Shown here: in pieces, positions 10,371 to 22,700 of the stretch
How positions within the stretch are numbered: position 1 is the first letter of the stretch
Layout of the letters: every line of letters begins with the position of its first letter
Source of the DNA: Siphonodentalium dalli
Taxonomy: Eukaryota > Mollusca > Scaphopoda > Gadilida > Siphonodentaliidae
Length of the DNA: 64,000 nucleotides
NCBI GenBank assembly: GCA_032622095.1
Contig: CP136065.1
Coordinates: 219,834,151-219,898,150 of the forward strand
Reading direction: 5' to 3'
The notes under the pieces: model-generated
Seen by the model: the letters and a program-made list of their open reading frames with translations, nothing else
Databases searched by the model: none
Told to the model about the DNA's origin: nothing
Position numbers and translations under genes: made by a program

Positions 10371-10710
10371 GACTACAACCACAACAGTTGAATTTATGAT
10401 GTGTAGACCTGTGTATAGTAACATTGCTGAAGGGCAGCAGTGTCTACATGACAATCACCAGAAGAATCAAGCAACATATCATCCCGTATTATTTCACTCA
10501 TCATTCATTAACTTTTCAATCCACTTGCCATTAAATACTTTATTCAGTTTGCAAGCTACACGAACTGATCTTCATGCAAATCATTTCTTTGGTAAAGCTC
10601 ATACAGTGCCCCCCCCATATCCCCCTCCCTCCGCATGGCATTGCAAACAATGGAATAGCCTCAAATTCGACAAAGACCTGGAAAGTGCTTGAATTGCCAT
10701 GGGGGGTCTT

Positions 10711-10980
10711 GAGCAGGGTTCGCGCTGCCACTTGCCAAATTTGCCAATGGCAAAAATAATTCACATTTGCAAAAAATATTTTCATTTGGCAATTGCAAGT
10801 CACTTATTAATTCTTCAAGAAAGTTGAAAAATATTGGTCAATCAGTACCATTCATTTCAGAAAACTCTTACAACATAATTATATATTAGTGGAGTTTTAT
10901 AAGGTTTAGGAAAAGTTATACCTCTATTAAGTTGCAGTTAATCTCATAGCATTAGTACCGGTGGTTGGAGGGATTACTAC
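10711..10980. other. Interval with ttggcaaat-type repeat fragment
   Basis: A block at 10728-10800 (gccaatggcaaaaataatt, aaaaaatattttcatttggc) recurs at 12190-12245, on the other side of the hAT-like element at 10988-11949. Apart from that I see nothing. Confidence 0.4.
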
Positions 10981-10987
10981 TATTTAG

Positions 10988-11949
10988 TAGGGCTTCACGG
11001 TATTTCGGTATTTAGTCATATCGCGATACTGTTTTTGACACCGTGTAGTCGGTTTCACTTTATGCAAATAGTCGGTACATCGTAGCCGCCGGTGTGGATA
11101 TTTATACCGACGATATCTCTATCAGTGTCCAGTATTTTATAGCAACCATCGACACCTCTAATGCTGAGACAAAGGCCATTGCTAACAGCTTCGGTTTAGC
11201 GTGGCGTAAAATTAATTATTTCTCACTGCTCCATAAGCGTTTGTCAACACACTGCGGACAATCAAGTTGGCATGCCTTATTGCATGGGCGGCAATTGATG
11301 TGTGTATACAGGCTGTTCTCAGCTCAATATTGCTGGAAGGTTCCTGGTCAAATACAATAAAAAATGTGTGGTGTTTTTATAATCTGGAGACACAATGACG
11401 CGCGTTCAACAGCGCCACAAAATCTTATGCATTAGACATATAATGCACTAACTCATTAGATCATTATAACTACACGGCCATATATCAGTCCTATACATCG
11501 AAATGGATAAGTTAAAATCAGATACGGACTTCTATTCTATGCTTGTCACATTAGTTATCTTGTTTTGTTTGTACAATATAAAATATGAAATCAATACATG
11601 TTTGCTGTTATTATTTACACGAGCGACTGTTAGCTTCATTTTCAATGTCATAAGTGACCCGCAGTTAGTACGGAATTCCCAATTACGTCAGGCACTTATA
11701 AATATATCTATCCGTCGTGTAAAGAACGAAACTCAGGACCATTTATATTAATTATTTATATACCTGTCAAAGCAACATGTGTTCATAATTATCATTATCA
11801 AATCAATAATGCTTTATTTTTGTCTGCTTGCTACTAGTATCATTATCAAACAGTTCTACTCAAATTTATTGGTGACGATATTTAGTCATATCGCGGTATC
11901 ATTTTCAATACCGTAGTCGGTATTAAAATCCGGATACCGTGAAGCCCTA
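10988..11949. mobile_element. 962-bp non-autonomous hAT-like element with 8-bp TSD
   Basis: The ends tagggcttcacggtattt and ggataccgtgaagcccta are flanked by the exact 8-bp direct repeat CTATTTAG (10980-10987 and 11950-11957). Subterminal blocks atttagtcatatcgcg(a/g)ta repeat in direct orientation near both ends (11010 and 11880). TAGGGCTNNNCGGTAT-like ends are common in animal hAT elements (from memory). An 82-codon frame at 11503-11751 has no recognised transposase motif and is probably not coding. Confidence 0.85.
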
Positions 11950-11957
11950 CTATTTAG

Positions 11958-12815
11958 TGTGGTGGTGGTGGTGTTTGCATAGTTAATCCTCTTGTTATAT
12001 GCCCTTCTGATGCAGCAGAGTACCATTGTATTGTTTGGTGATTGGCTTATTGTTGTATGATAAACCACAATCGAGATGCGAGTATAACTAATTCTTAACT
12101 CACTGCTTTTCTACCGATATCAAAAGTCGACCAAACCGCGAGTGTCGAAACATAAGACTTGAGGTTGTTGGAAATGATACTCTCCGGATAGCATTTGGCA
12201 AATGCTAAAATAATATGGCAAAAAATATTTTCATTTGGCAAAGTGTATTTCGATCCAGCACCAATCCTGGTCTTGAATGAATAGCCTTGAATTTTGGCAA
12301 TATTTGCACCATTTGATGAACTTGTAATGATTCTGATTGCATTTTAACATATATATATGAAGGGCCTTTGAAGGTGAGGGGTTTCTAGTAAGAGAGCTAT
12401 CCATCTTTCCATCTATTCTTCTTTTCATCCAACATTCCATTGCATTTTACCTTGGGATCAAGGCCCATGTGAGGTAGCCATAGTGATGAATAGGCATGCG
12501 CTTCGTGGGATACTTGGCATATCGCACCAACAAAATTACTGCATAGATTAATACTATTTTGAAAAGCCGCGCATGACACCAACACCATACATTGAACAAT
12601 GATTGCTTTGTTTACTGAAGTTGATTTCTTGTCCAATTTTGTTGCACTAACAAAAATTGGCACAAAAACAAAGAGGCAAATTGGGGGACTATATTTTTCT
12701 TTGCCAGTCAGAGCACGCAATACTGTGAAGTGTCTCAGCCACTGCATGCATGTATGCATTTTTCAGCTTCTTTTAAAGATTTTGATTTGTTAAAAAGGCA
12801 TAATGCTCTAGTTTT
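11958..12815. other. Unassigned interval
   Basis: A 120-codon open frame on the - strand (12397-12759) has no recognisable domain and no splice or start context that I trust. Otherwise only the short ttggcaaa repeat near 12190-12245 is seen. Confidence 0.4.
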
Positions 12816-12818
12816 TTA

Positions 12819-13340
12819 TGTTTACCCATACCATAGTATGGTAAACATAGTGTCATTGTCCGGATTGACCACTCGTCGTTAGTCCATCCGTCCGTCTGTC
12901 TGTAGACACTTTACGCATGGTGCGATAACTCGAACAATTTCTATCCGACCGAAACCAAATTTTGTATATGGGTTTCTCAGCCCAAAATACAGATCGAGTT
13001 CGAATATGGGTTTGATCCGAGTTTTTTATACGGAATTATGGCCCTTTTTCGATTTCGAATTTATGCATGCTGTCATAAACTCAAACAATTTTCATCTGAT
13101 CGGAACCAAATTTGGTATGCGAGTTAGTCAGCCAAAATACAGATCGAGTTCGAATATGGGTTTGATCCGATATTTTTTATTGGAGTTATAGCCCTTTGAC
13201 ATAGAATTCATGCATGCTTCGCTAAATCAACCATTTTTCAACTGATAGGACCCAAATTTAGTATGTGAGTTTCTCAACTCAAAATACAGATCGAGTTTGA
13301 ATATGGGTTAGATCTGACATTTTATGTTATGGCCCTTTTT
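12819..13340 (+). repeat. GTTTACC-palindrome / GTCCGTCC-type interspersed repeat with three internal units
   Basis: It opens with the palindrome gtttacccataccatagtatg-gtaaac and then a block rich in gtccatccgtccgtctgtctg. Three tandem units of about 125-145 bp follow, each with gataactc-aacaattt, gaccaaattt-gtatatg, acagatcgagttcgaatatg and ttatggcccttttt. A relic of an unknown short interspersed family. Confidence 0.6.
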
Positions 13341-13721
13341 CAACTAAGAATTGAACAGATAACCATAGCAGCCTACAGCTAATTGATTATCAGTGATATC
13401 ACTTTAGCTCTGTGAGAGACAAACAGTAAATCTGTATAATTGATTATTATAGTTATTTTTAGCCATCAGTGTGAAGTGTAACCAGATATACTTTTATAGG
13501 ACTCTGGTATACAGGCTGCATCTCTATGTACCAGTAATTAATTTGCAGGCTTAGTCTGGATTTCTGAGAGGTCTCTATGCCAGGAAAGATGGGAATAAAT
13601 TGTGTTTTATCACATATTTTGTCATGTTTGTCCAGTGTTTCACAGACAAAAAAAATCAAATGCATGCCCATGCTAGTGGAGATGGGAAAATTGATACTTT
13701 AGTACCCACAAAAGACTAATT

Positions 13722-14100
13722 TTTATGTTTACCCATATCATAGTATGGAAGTGTCAACATCCGGATTGACCAACTGTCATTAGTCCATCCGTCTGTTTGT
13801 ATGTAGACACTTTACACATGGTGCGATAACTCAAACATTTTCTATCTGATCAGAACCAAATTTTGTATATGAATTTCTCAGCACTGTTTACCCATACCAT
13901 AGTATGGTAAACATAGTGTCGTTGTCCGGTTTGACCACTCGTCGTTAGTCCGTCCGTCTGTCTGTCTGTCTGTAGACACTTTACGCATGCGATGACTCAA
14001 ACATTTTTTATCTGATCGGAACCAAATTTTGTATATGAATTTCTCAGCACAAAAGACAGATCGAGTTCGATTATGTGTTTGATCAGACAATTTTTAACTG
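13722..14100 (+). repeat. Two tandem copies of the GTTTACC-palindrome repeat
   Basis: Copy one begins near 13725 (gtttacccatatcatagtatgg) and breaks off at tttctcagcac (13884). Copy two restarts at once (gtttacccataccatagtatg at 13888) and runs on through tttctcagcacaaaagacag. The arrangement indicates local duplication with truncation. Confidence 0.6.
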
Positions 14101-14582
14101 ATTTATGGCTCTTTTCGAAAAAAAATATTCACTCTTAAAAAAATTAATTTAGTTTGAATTCCTTGCCCTATTTAACATAAGCCTGTGATTTATTGACAGC
14201 TCTGCTGTATAATAGATATTAATTGATCAGCAGTGAGGTGTTTATCTTGATTGCTGTTGTGGATAGAATATGATGCATTATCATTATATTGGAATCTCTT
14301 GATCAAGTATTGCATGTCCCGGTCACCTTTTCACATTTAACCCAAGGCTGTGGTAGTTCAGCATTACATATCCTGTTCCAGTGCAGTTCTCTTATATAAA
14401 TGTGAGGGACACATTAATTCCAGTAATTTGTGTTATGTGCATTGTCTATAATAGTACCTAATAGAATACTCTATAATTCAACATCAAAACTCTCATTTAT
14501 GATTCCGATCAGAGTAATTAACTATCGCCAAGGGATGGGTTAACATCTGCCGATCGTGATCGGCCTCTCGTTCATATGATCT
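14101..14582. other. Unassigned interval
   Basis: No gene recognised. A fragment of the hairpin family (gcagttctcttatataaatgtgagg near 14382) is the only repeat seen. Confidence 0.4.
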
Positions 14583-14686
14583 ATCATGACCTGGGATGTG
14601 GACATACAAAAATCTCACCCTCAGAGTCAGATATTTGGTCTGGCCCCTCGGGTGAGATTTTGCCATCTCACATCCCAGGTCATGAT
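14583..14686. repeat. 104-bp foldback repeat
   Basis: Arms atcatgacctgggatgtg / catcccaggtcatgat with an inner complementary block aaaatctcaccct / gggtgagatttt. It can form a nearly complete hairpin. No clear target duplication. Confidence 0.65.
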
Positions 14687-14849
14687 GGATGATAATAGTC
14701 TTCAGAATTGTTTGGTTTTATTTCACTGATTTTATTATTTATTTTTTCATCATAATTCTTCCATCATGCATAATTGTAAGTTCACATCAACAGAGACTGC
14801 AATTTTTATTGCAATGTTAATCAAATTTTAGAATATTGAAGTGCAGTAA

Positions 14850-15071
14850 CAGTAATGCCCTAAAAAATCAACTCCTTAACCACAGCAGAATTATTGGTAA
14901 CTTTTCAGGATTTAGTCGGAAATATGGCTTGTTGCCATTCATCGGAAAGCTCTGAGAGCTTTCCGATGAATGGCAACAAGCCATATTTCCGACTAAATCA
15001 CCTGACTAAATCCTGAAAAGTTACCCATAATTCTGCTGTGGTTAAGGAGTCGATTATTTAGGGCATTACTG
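14850..15071. mobile_element. Palindromic MITE, CAGTAATGCCCTAAA family (empty-site copy)
   Basis: The ends cagtaatgccctaaa / tttagggcattactg enclose an almost perfect 222-bp palindrome (ccttaaccacagcagaat, ggatttagtcggaaatatgg, tcatcggaaagctctgagag at the centre). The sequence gtggttaaggagtcga near 15040 is uninterrupted here; in the second copy (17133) the same TTAA holds a transposon. The right flank is TA; the left flank is AA, so a TA duplication is only half preserved. Confidence 0.75.
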
Positions 15072-15397
15072 TAGTTGAGTTATAAATTGTTCCTACTGTA
15101 AGTTTTTGCGTCACTATTTGATCGCTGGTCATTTTGACAGGCTCAAACTGAGTGGTTCCTGTCAAATCAAATTGGCATTTGTCATTTAGGGACAGGTATC
15201 CAATCATGATCAATTGAATTTTGAATTACTGATAAACTGTAATAAATAACATTTCCAGAGAGCCATTGGTCGGCATTACAATAAAAAAACTCCCTGTGTA
15301 TCCTCATCATGGTTGTATATGTGCACTGTACTCTTTCTGTGTGATTTAAAAAAATCATTTCATCCCATCTGCAGAATCCAAGTTCCATTTTACATCA
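15072..15397. other. Unassigned interval
   Basis: No gene or bounded repeat recognised; only a short split inverted repeat (tttgacaggctcaaactg .. ttcctgtcaaatcaaattg). Confidence 0.4.
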
Positions 15398-15507
15398 TGT
15401 ACTGTATACACCCATCAGTAAGCCCGTGGGGGGGGTGTACTATATACACCCATCAGTAAGCCCGGGGGGGGGGGGTGTACTATATACACCCATCAGTAAG
15501 CCCGGGG
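15398..15507 (+). repeat. 46-bp minisatellite with G runs
   Basis: Three tandem units of tgtactatatacacccatca followed by gtaagcccg and a G run of variable length (about 4 to 11). The open frame across it is a repeat artefact. Confidence 0.85.
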
Positions 15508-17130
15508 CCTGTGAAATTTTTGACACAAAAACATGGGACTGGGGTTACCTTGACCCCCACAAAAACTCAGTTTACATTCATAGTGCTAATCTAATGTCGT
15601 GTTTTATATGAACCATGATGTATATTTTTATATTTAATGAAAATAATTTGTTTTGATTTATGTCAGATAAGTATTCAAAATAACATTCAAAGATCATCTT
15701 ATATAATGTAATATAGAATTTTATGAAACTCCATGGGACAGGTGGTATTAGTGAGTTTGCAATGGAAATTAGCTGGATTAACATGGAGTATTACTATTTT
15801 TGTGCATGAATTTTTGTCATCTTCATTCAGATTTAACCTGACATCAATGTATACTCACCCTTTAAGTTCTAAGAATTGGGGTGGGCTTATTTACGAGGAC
15901 CACCCTATTTTTTTTTTGGGAGTAAAAAGATAGATTGGGCTTATCGTCAGGGATGGTCTTTCTGACTGGTGTATACAGTAATATCACCATTAAAGATAAC
16001 ATTGCTGCCCTGTGCAAATCAAATTGTTTGTTTGTTATTGACTTAATAAGGCAAAATTAAAATGGATCCATTTTATATTGGCCTAAGGCTGAATTGGTTG
16101 CTATTCTGTGGGTACTAAAGCAAAATTGATATCGTACTAGGTACCCAGGTTCACTGAAATCTGCTCGAGTACCCATGTTGAACAAATCTCTCCAACACAA
16201 AACTTGACACTAGAATACATATGTGAAATAAATGGCTGTTTCCATGACATTTTCTCCACAAGAGATTTAATGCTATTGAACTTTTCCTTCTGGCTAAAAT
16301 GGCAGATAAAAGCTGTGACATTAAAAAAGATCACTAACAAATTCATATATATCTGTCATAATTTCATTATATCTAGCTGTATTCTACCAGATTATTTGAA
16401 CCAAATTTCAAATCACACCAACTGGAAGAGATTTGCCCAACCTGGGTACTTTTGAATTTCATTTATTAAAGATACATAATCCTATTCAATGGTCCCCATA
16501 TGATACAGTTACAACAACAATGGAATTCACCAAAAGTCAATTTAGTTTTCCAAATTAGTTTATTACCAAAAAATACTCACAACAGTACAAATCATGACAT
16601 AATATTTGCCGAAAAAGTCCTGTAATAATGGTTTTTCTTGGTAGTTTTGATGATGAGCGAGTGTGGTCTAATTCCATATAGTGATTTCTAGTTCAAATTG
16701 GAATTCTCCAATGCATGTTATCACAAATGTACACACGTGGTGCCATATAAAACATGTCTATTTGCATGAATAAAACATGATTATCAATTTGTAAATAATT
16801 AATCGAAATCTGATAACTCAGAGTATGTATCTTTAACTTGGGTAGTAGAATACGACTTTTGTGAACCTGGATAGTATTCTACCATAAGGAATGGGTTAAT
16901 AATCAGTTCAGCTGTAATAGAGACCATTTTAGTTGTATAACCAAGATTTACACATTAATCATCCTACCATTCCATCGAAATATTTTTGTAAGATATTTTT
17001 ATGTATTGTTTTGTATTGTTTCTGATGGATTTTATTCATTAAACTATATTGTTTTATTAAAATGATATGTACATGCCAATCACTTCAACCATTTGATAGA
17101 AAACATGGCAGCATCTTCCCTCTATATAAA
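15508..17130. other. Unassigned interval
   Basis: AT-rich, with no recognisable exon, repeat array or bounded mobile element. Short open frames (for example 16204-16455) have no family resemblance that I can see. Confidence 0.4.
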
Positions 17131-17132
17131 TA

Positions 17133-17672
17133 CAGTAATGCCCTAAATAATCGACTCCTTAACCACAGCAGAATCACTGAGAGCTTTCCGATGAATGGCA
17201 ACAAGCCATATTTCCGACTAAATCCTGAAAAATTACCCATAATTCTGCTGTGGTTAACCCTTTACCCAACAAACCGGCCAAAACCAGCCAAATAAAGCTT
17301 CAACAGCCTAAAATATCTTGGGTATGTCTCAATAGAACCATACACATATGGATATCATTGGAACCGGCTCATTGACCACATTGTGATAGTTACAGTTATG
17401 CCCTGTGCCAATGCATTCTCTTATATATGCGAGTCGACCATAGGTCACCTCGCATATATAAGAGAATGCATTGGCCTAAACACTTTTAACACTTTTTACC
17501 ATTTTTTCTTACATTCTTTAACAATTTTATAATTTTTAATGTGTTAAGCCAATGCATTCTCTTATATATGCGAGGCGACCTATGGTCGACTCGCATATAT
17601 AAGAGAATGCATTGGCACAGGGCCGTTCTGTTGGGTAAAGGGTTAAGGAGTCGATTATTTAAGGCATTACTG
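17133..17672. mobile_element. CAGTAATGCCCTAAA palindromic MITE interrupted by a TTAA element
   Basis: The ends cagtaatgccctaaataatc and gattatttaaggcattactg are flanked by TA (17131-17132 and 17673-17674), a Tc1/mariner-type duplication. The left half has lost part of the palindrome present in the 14850 copy. The right arm is split at gtggTTAAggag by the 385-bp element 17258-17642, which provides an insertion order. Confidence 0.8.
17258..17642 (+). mobile_element. piggyBac-like TTAA MITE with two 69-bp hairpins (copy 2, nested)
   Basis: Same family as 3896-4287: ends ccctttacccaacaaacc / gttgggtaaaggg, with TTAA at 17254-17257 and 17643-17646. The uninterrupted sister sequence at about 15040 contains one TTAA, which confirms the duplication. 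Hairpins are at 17407-17475 and 17548-17616. Confidence 0.9.
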
Positions 17673-17679
17673 TAGTTAC

Positions 17680-19500
17680 TGATGTTGGTGCTATGGGGAC
17701 CATGGTGCTCTTTATGAGCTAGTTCCCTCTAAATCATAGTTATCAAGTTTGTTTTACCTTACCAAGATTGTTGTATTATTAGTATGGTCGTGGTATGCAA
17801 AAGGATGGGTTAACCCGGAAGAAATTGGTAAAGAAGCGATTTTGGTGTCAACAGACGCAGGAGAGTCCTCAGTTTAACATATCTAAAATACGCTTTGGGG
17901 AATCTTTGTTATCCAAGATGGCGTCCAGCATGGTTGTTTATATGACATCAGTTCTCAAAATAAGTCATTATACAATATTTTGTGGCATAGGAATTATGCA
18001 GTTATGCCAGGGTGTGTGAAATTCGGAAGCGAATAGAGTGACACGGACAGAAAATAATACAATCGCGGACATGAAATGGCTGTCAAAATGGCCGCAACTC
18101 CAAGCCATATCATGATGAAAGCAACATATTGGATAATCACATAGGTGATGATAGGCATGAAACATCGGTATAGGTAATATACAAATCTGTTATTAAATAT
18201 CTTTAAAGTTACACAGATAATTTAAACAGATCCATCTGAAGGATTTATTGGTCACTGCAATGCAAGTCAATGATTTATGTCTTTAAAGTTCAGGTTTTTT
18301 CCTTAGAATACATCCAACAGTCGGGCCAAAAATAATAATATTGGGCATGCAACACACGAAGTAATGTTTCACGACACAGTGTTTGGTAGTTTCATTTGGC
18401 ATGATGATTAATTATGGAATGTAACGCAGAAACTGAAGTTCATACCCTTGTGGTATAAATACTAGTTACATTTCTGAATTTTTCAACACTCTGTGATAAT
18501 AAACCATACAAATATGTCACAATGCTTATTATACTGTAAAGAAACACTCATCTCCTCAATAGATTAACACCCCATCTCACCAGATCAAAAAGAGTACATC
18601 GTACATTTTGTTTAAGACTAATTTTCATGCTGCTACCAAACCTGTTTCTTAGTATGGAATTTTGTTCAAATTAATTCAGTCAGCACTTTACAACTGGAAT
18701 ATGCTACCACGCAATGCGCTATATTAGTTTTCAGCATCTTTGTTTGAAATTAGCTTACCAATACTGCCCACAATTTTTGCTAAATTTCAGGTTATTAGCG
18801 TTTGAAGCTATTATTTCAGCATTGAGCATTCAACCATTGTTGCTATTTATGGTTTTGTGTGCAGCAGATATGAGTAACATTATTGAGAAGGGGTAAACGA
18901 GGGTGTGCATTTGCAGAAAACATAATAATTATTGTTTCCTGTATATGTGGCCTTGATGAATATAACTAAATATAATTTCAACATATAAACCCTCTCTGCC
19001 ACAGAGTGTAGAATTTTATTGAAGATACTGTATGGTACTCCTTTATGTTGTGATAAATTGTATTCATGGTATACCACCATGCATTCTTATGATAAAAGCA
19101 AAATATTCAAAGTTTTATCGCTTGATCCGAGGCAACTATGACCACTATTTTGAGAAACAGACAATAGGATCTATATATTTTACCCAATACTCTATGAATA
19201 TCTCTCAAACTGTACTATAGCAGTGAATTTGAAATTTTGATATATATTGTATATATAAAAATAAATGATGATCGGTCACACTCGTGAGACTGCTCTGAGT
19301 ACACATATCTCTCCTTCTAGAAAATATCACCTAATCAATACACCCATTTGCAGCAACTTTGAAGCTCTAAATTTTGGTCATAGACCATTGGATTTTAATG
19401 ATCTTTGATATGCACGTTGATGAACCAACATGAGGGAAAAGAGTATTTCCTAACAGTGGTTTCATCCATTGATTTTATGAGTTATGACACTTAGGGTAAA
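17680..19500. other. Unassigned interval
   Basis: No gene or bounded element recognised. Short reading frames on both strands lack family features. Confidence 0.4.
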
Positions 19501-19504
19501 ACAC

Positions 19505-20235
19505 TATCTTTTATCCGGAAATATGGGTTTTTTTTTTGTCCGTTCGCGAAGATATCTCATCCAAGGGTTATCAGATCTAAATCAGATTTGGTATGGAGGT
19601 TCACCATGACTGCCTTCAAAAGAGGAGCAAATGACGTTCACTATTTCTTTTTCAGAGTTATCCTTTGTTAACCTGGAAATCTGAGTTTTCGTCCATCCAC
19701 GCAGATTTATCAGCCATGGGTTATTGGATCTGAATGAATTTTGCTAATGAGGTTCGCCACCATGACTGCTTTAAAAAGAGGGGCAAATGACATTGTTTAC
19801 ATTTTCCGTTATAGTGTTATCTATCTGAAAATGTGGGGTTTTTAGCTCACCTGAGATGAAGTCTCCGGTGGAGCTATAGTCATCACTCCTCGTCCGTCCG
19901 TCCGTCCAGAATCATCTTCTCCTCCAGAACCGTAAGACCGAATGGGTTCATACCGGTATTTGGTGTGGATGTTCCCTAGGTGAATCACATTCAGATTTGT
20001 TCAAATGAGGTCACCCGGTCAAATAGTTGTGAAGCTAGGACCATAAATCTTTTTCCACCATAGTAATTCTTACAGCGACTTCTTCTCGAATTTCATTGGG
20101 CCGAATGGGTTCATATTTGGTACAAAGGGTCCTTGGGGGACGACTGTGGTTCAGATTTGTTCAAATGAGGTCACTGGGTCGAATGTGGGCAGAGCCAGTG
20201 ACATAACTCAATTTTTGGTTAAATTCAGATTTTTG
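19505..20235 (+). repeat. GTCCGTCC-type interspersed repeats with tandem units
   Basis: Two units of about 165 bp (19505-19835) share gttatcctttgttaacctgg-like, cagatttgg-tatggaggttc and caccatgactgc(c/t)tt blocks. A further unit from 19853 starts agctcacctgagatgaagtc, followed by cgtccgtccgtccgtccag and two rounds of gaatgggttcata..ttcagatttgttcaaatgag. A partial relative lies at 22270-22560. Origin unknown. Confidence 0.5.
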
Positions 20236-20675
20236 GAATTTTCAGGGCGACCTTGCTCAATTTAATAAACAAAAAAAATATTTTTTAAACATGTTATAAA
20301 ATTTGAAAAAAGTTACACCATTATAACATCTGCAGAGTTATGAAACTTTACTCTGTAATGAAATTATGGAAACATTCCATTACCCATCCCCCCTCCCACA
20401 TGGCCCAGACCCACCCCCACCCTGTCATCAACCAACATCCCTTCCAACCCATATCATCTCCCATTTAATACCTCTTCTCACTACAGAAGCAGATATATCT
20501 TTGCAAAGACACAGGTCATTAATTTAGATTAGAATAATAGATGTCATCTGGCAGGCTTGTATAAACATAACTGCTAGCAAATTAAAAACAAACTGCTGTT
20601 CCCAAGGTTAGGTGATGGCTGATTGGAATTGGTTTCCCTGCCATACAATGGTACTGTGAATGGCTTAGATTTCTT
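20236..20675. other. Unassigned interval
   Basis: A C-rich patch (20385-20425, cccatcccccctcccac) is the only notable composition. No gene seen. Confidence 0.4.
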
Positions 20676-21095
20676 CAAGCCTGGAAATAGTGTGTCTGAC
20701 ATTTGCAGAATGAGGCCCCCAAAGGGTGAATTTAGTGCTGCTACCCCGTACAGCAGGCTAGCATCACCAAATACACCCTCCAGGGACCTAATTCTGCTTA
20801 GGCCTCATCTTCTGGGAAGTATCCTAAGTATCAAATTGAAATTTTGTTTTAGTTACTTTTTTAACTTTTTCACACCTGTTGCAGAAGATAAAATGCATAA
20901 TTGAGGTGCTCAATGGGTGTGCATCACCAACTTCAACTGTAGAACTTCAATCTGTTCCTAGGTTTTTATTGGCAGTTGAGGCCTAATCAGACTGAGGATG
21001 AATTCGGTGATGCTAGCCCGCCTTGCGGAATAGTGTTATTAAATTCACCTTTTGGGGATCTCATTCTGCAAATGTCAGACACACTAAATTCAGGC
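20676..21095. mobile_element. hAT-like MITE, CAAGCCTTGAAATAG family (copy 2, diverged)
   Basis: The left end is caagcctggaaatagtgtgt and the right end gtcagacacactaaattcaggc. The order of internal blocks is as in the 9316 copy. The last bases of the right end and the target duplication are not preserved. Confidence 0.7.
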
Positions 21096-21315
21096 AATTT
21101 CATATTATTTTCTTAACCACCACTTATCCAGATGAAATCATAACCTGATTTTTCAAAGAAAAATTGGGGGGTAATTATTGGATTGAATTTCGTCTTCTGT
21201 CTGTCAGGCTTCCATTGTTGGGATGTCTATCCATCTTTCTTAAGAACCATTGGGCCTATATAGCTTATATTTGGTATGGAGGGGCCTTGGGTAACCGGGG
21301 TTCAGATTTGTTCAA

Positions 21316-21512
21316 ATAGGGTCATTTTTAGGAAATGAGGTCTCCAGAGGGTGAATTCGGTGATGCTAGTTCACCTTGCGGAATAGTGTCATTAAATTCA
21401 CCTGCAAAGGTCAGACACACTAAATACAGACTTGGCTGTTCCAATATTATTTTCTTAACCACAACTTATCCAGGTAAAATCATACCCTGATTTTTCAAAG
21501 AAAAATTGGGGG
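21316..21512. repeat. Tandem duplicate of the right end of the preceding MITE plus flank
   Basis: The block gaggtctccagagggtgaattc .. gtcagacacactaaatacag, followed by attattttcttaaccac and accctgatttttcaaagaaa, repeats 21000-21175 almost unchanged. Flanking host DNA was copied with it, so this is a local segmental duplication and not an independent insertion. Confidence 0.65.
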
Positions 21513-21519
21513 TATATTG

Positions 21520-22265
21520 GATAATGGGGGTATATTGATATTACTAGATGAATCGATCTCATAGACGGGGATTTACATTTGTTCTAATAGGGGCAGAGAT
21601 AAGAGATTTAACTCTCCTCTATGCTGTTTGGTACTGGTATAATAATATTGATTTCTAGGTAGCCTGGGTGGGGGCAATGTTTGAGGCAATGGGGAGGGAG
21701 TGTAGAGGGGTGGATATTTGACCCCCCACTTTGATTAAAATTTAAACAGTTGAAAATTTCATGCCTGATACTACATTAGTTGTAGATTAGATGTTCACAC
21801 CAAAAATAGGTTAGAATTGTTCTCATAGTTTAGTTTGATTTTCCAACATGTATGTTTTAAAACCATCAGTCCATATGTTCATACTTCAGGTTAAACTGTT
21901 AGACCGAATTGGCCACAAATTTTAACTTTATGGTGGGGGGTGTCAGGTTGATAATTTTCAAACGTTTGCGAGCTTGAAGTACTGATACCAGTCGTAAAAT
22001 TCAAACCTAAGAGGGATGTACAAAATGATTTTTGTTAACTTAGTACTGTTGTATGGTTGTCTTCTTTAAAAGGTAATTGATTGGAGATTTGTCAGTGGTG
22101 TGCAATTAGAAATTTCAAGGCGAAGAGCCCTGCTCATCTGAGAACTTCCAGCTATGTCCATGTTTAGAACTACTTTTCTTAAGTGATTTTGTCAAGTACT
22201 GACTCTTGTAGTCTTCAGAGTCCCCGTCTTCTCAGTCTTTACAGTCTGGAGAGCGACCCACAGTC
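21520..22265. other. Unassigned interval
   Basis: No exon or bounded element recognised. Confidence 0.4.
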
Positions 22266-22269
22266 ATTG

Positions 22270-22560
22270 ACTGTCTTGTTTTACCATTCGTGCATATATC
22301 TCAATCAATAGTTACAGGATCTAAATGTAAATTGATATGTTGGTTCACCACCATGACTGCTTCACATTATTCATTTTAGAGTTATCCTTCTTTGTTTATC
22401 TGGAAATCATTTCCTTTTGTTCGATTTCACAGATATCTCAGACATGGGTTATCGGGATCAGAATAAAATTTGGTATGGAGGTTTGCCATCACGAAATGCT
22501 TTCAAAAGAATGCCCAAGGGGACTTTGTTTGCATTTTCATTTTGTCTGAGTTATTGACAT
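22270..22560 (+). repeat. Partial copy of the 19.5-kb repeat units
   Basis: Shares ggttcaccaccatgactgctt, agagttatccttctttgtt, atctggaaatc and atttggtatggaggttt with the units at 19505-19835. Confidence 0.5.
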
Positions 22561-22700
22561 CAGTTTGTCAATTTTTCGCAATTTTGGTCTGTCGAGCTTG
22601 ATAACTCAAACAAATATGAACCGATTTCAATAATTTGTGTCTAGTGCATTTGTAGAACTTATTATCTGAACATTTCCCACCAGACCTGTTAACTTGTTAA

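Noticed and set aside
11503-11751. 82-codon frame inside the 962-bp hAT-like element as possible transposase remnant
   Set aside because: No hAT motif can be seen and the composition is hydrophobic, AT-driven; left as non-coding.
12397-12759. 120-codon reverse frame
   Set aside because: No family resemblance, no convincing splice or promoter context; length is possible by chance in this window.
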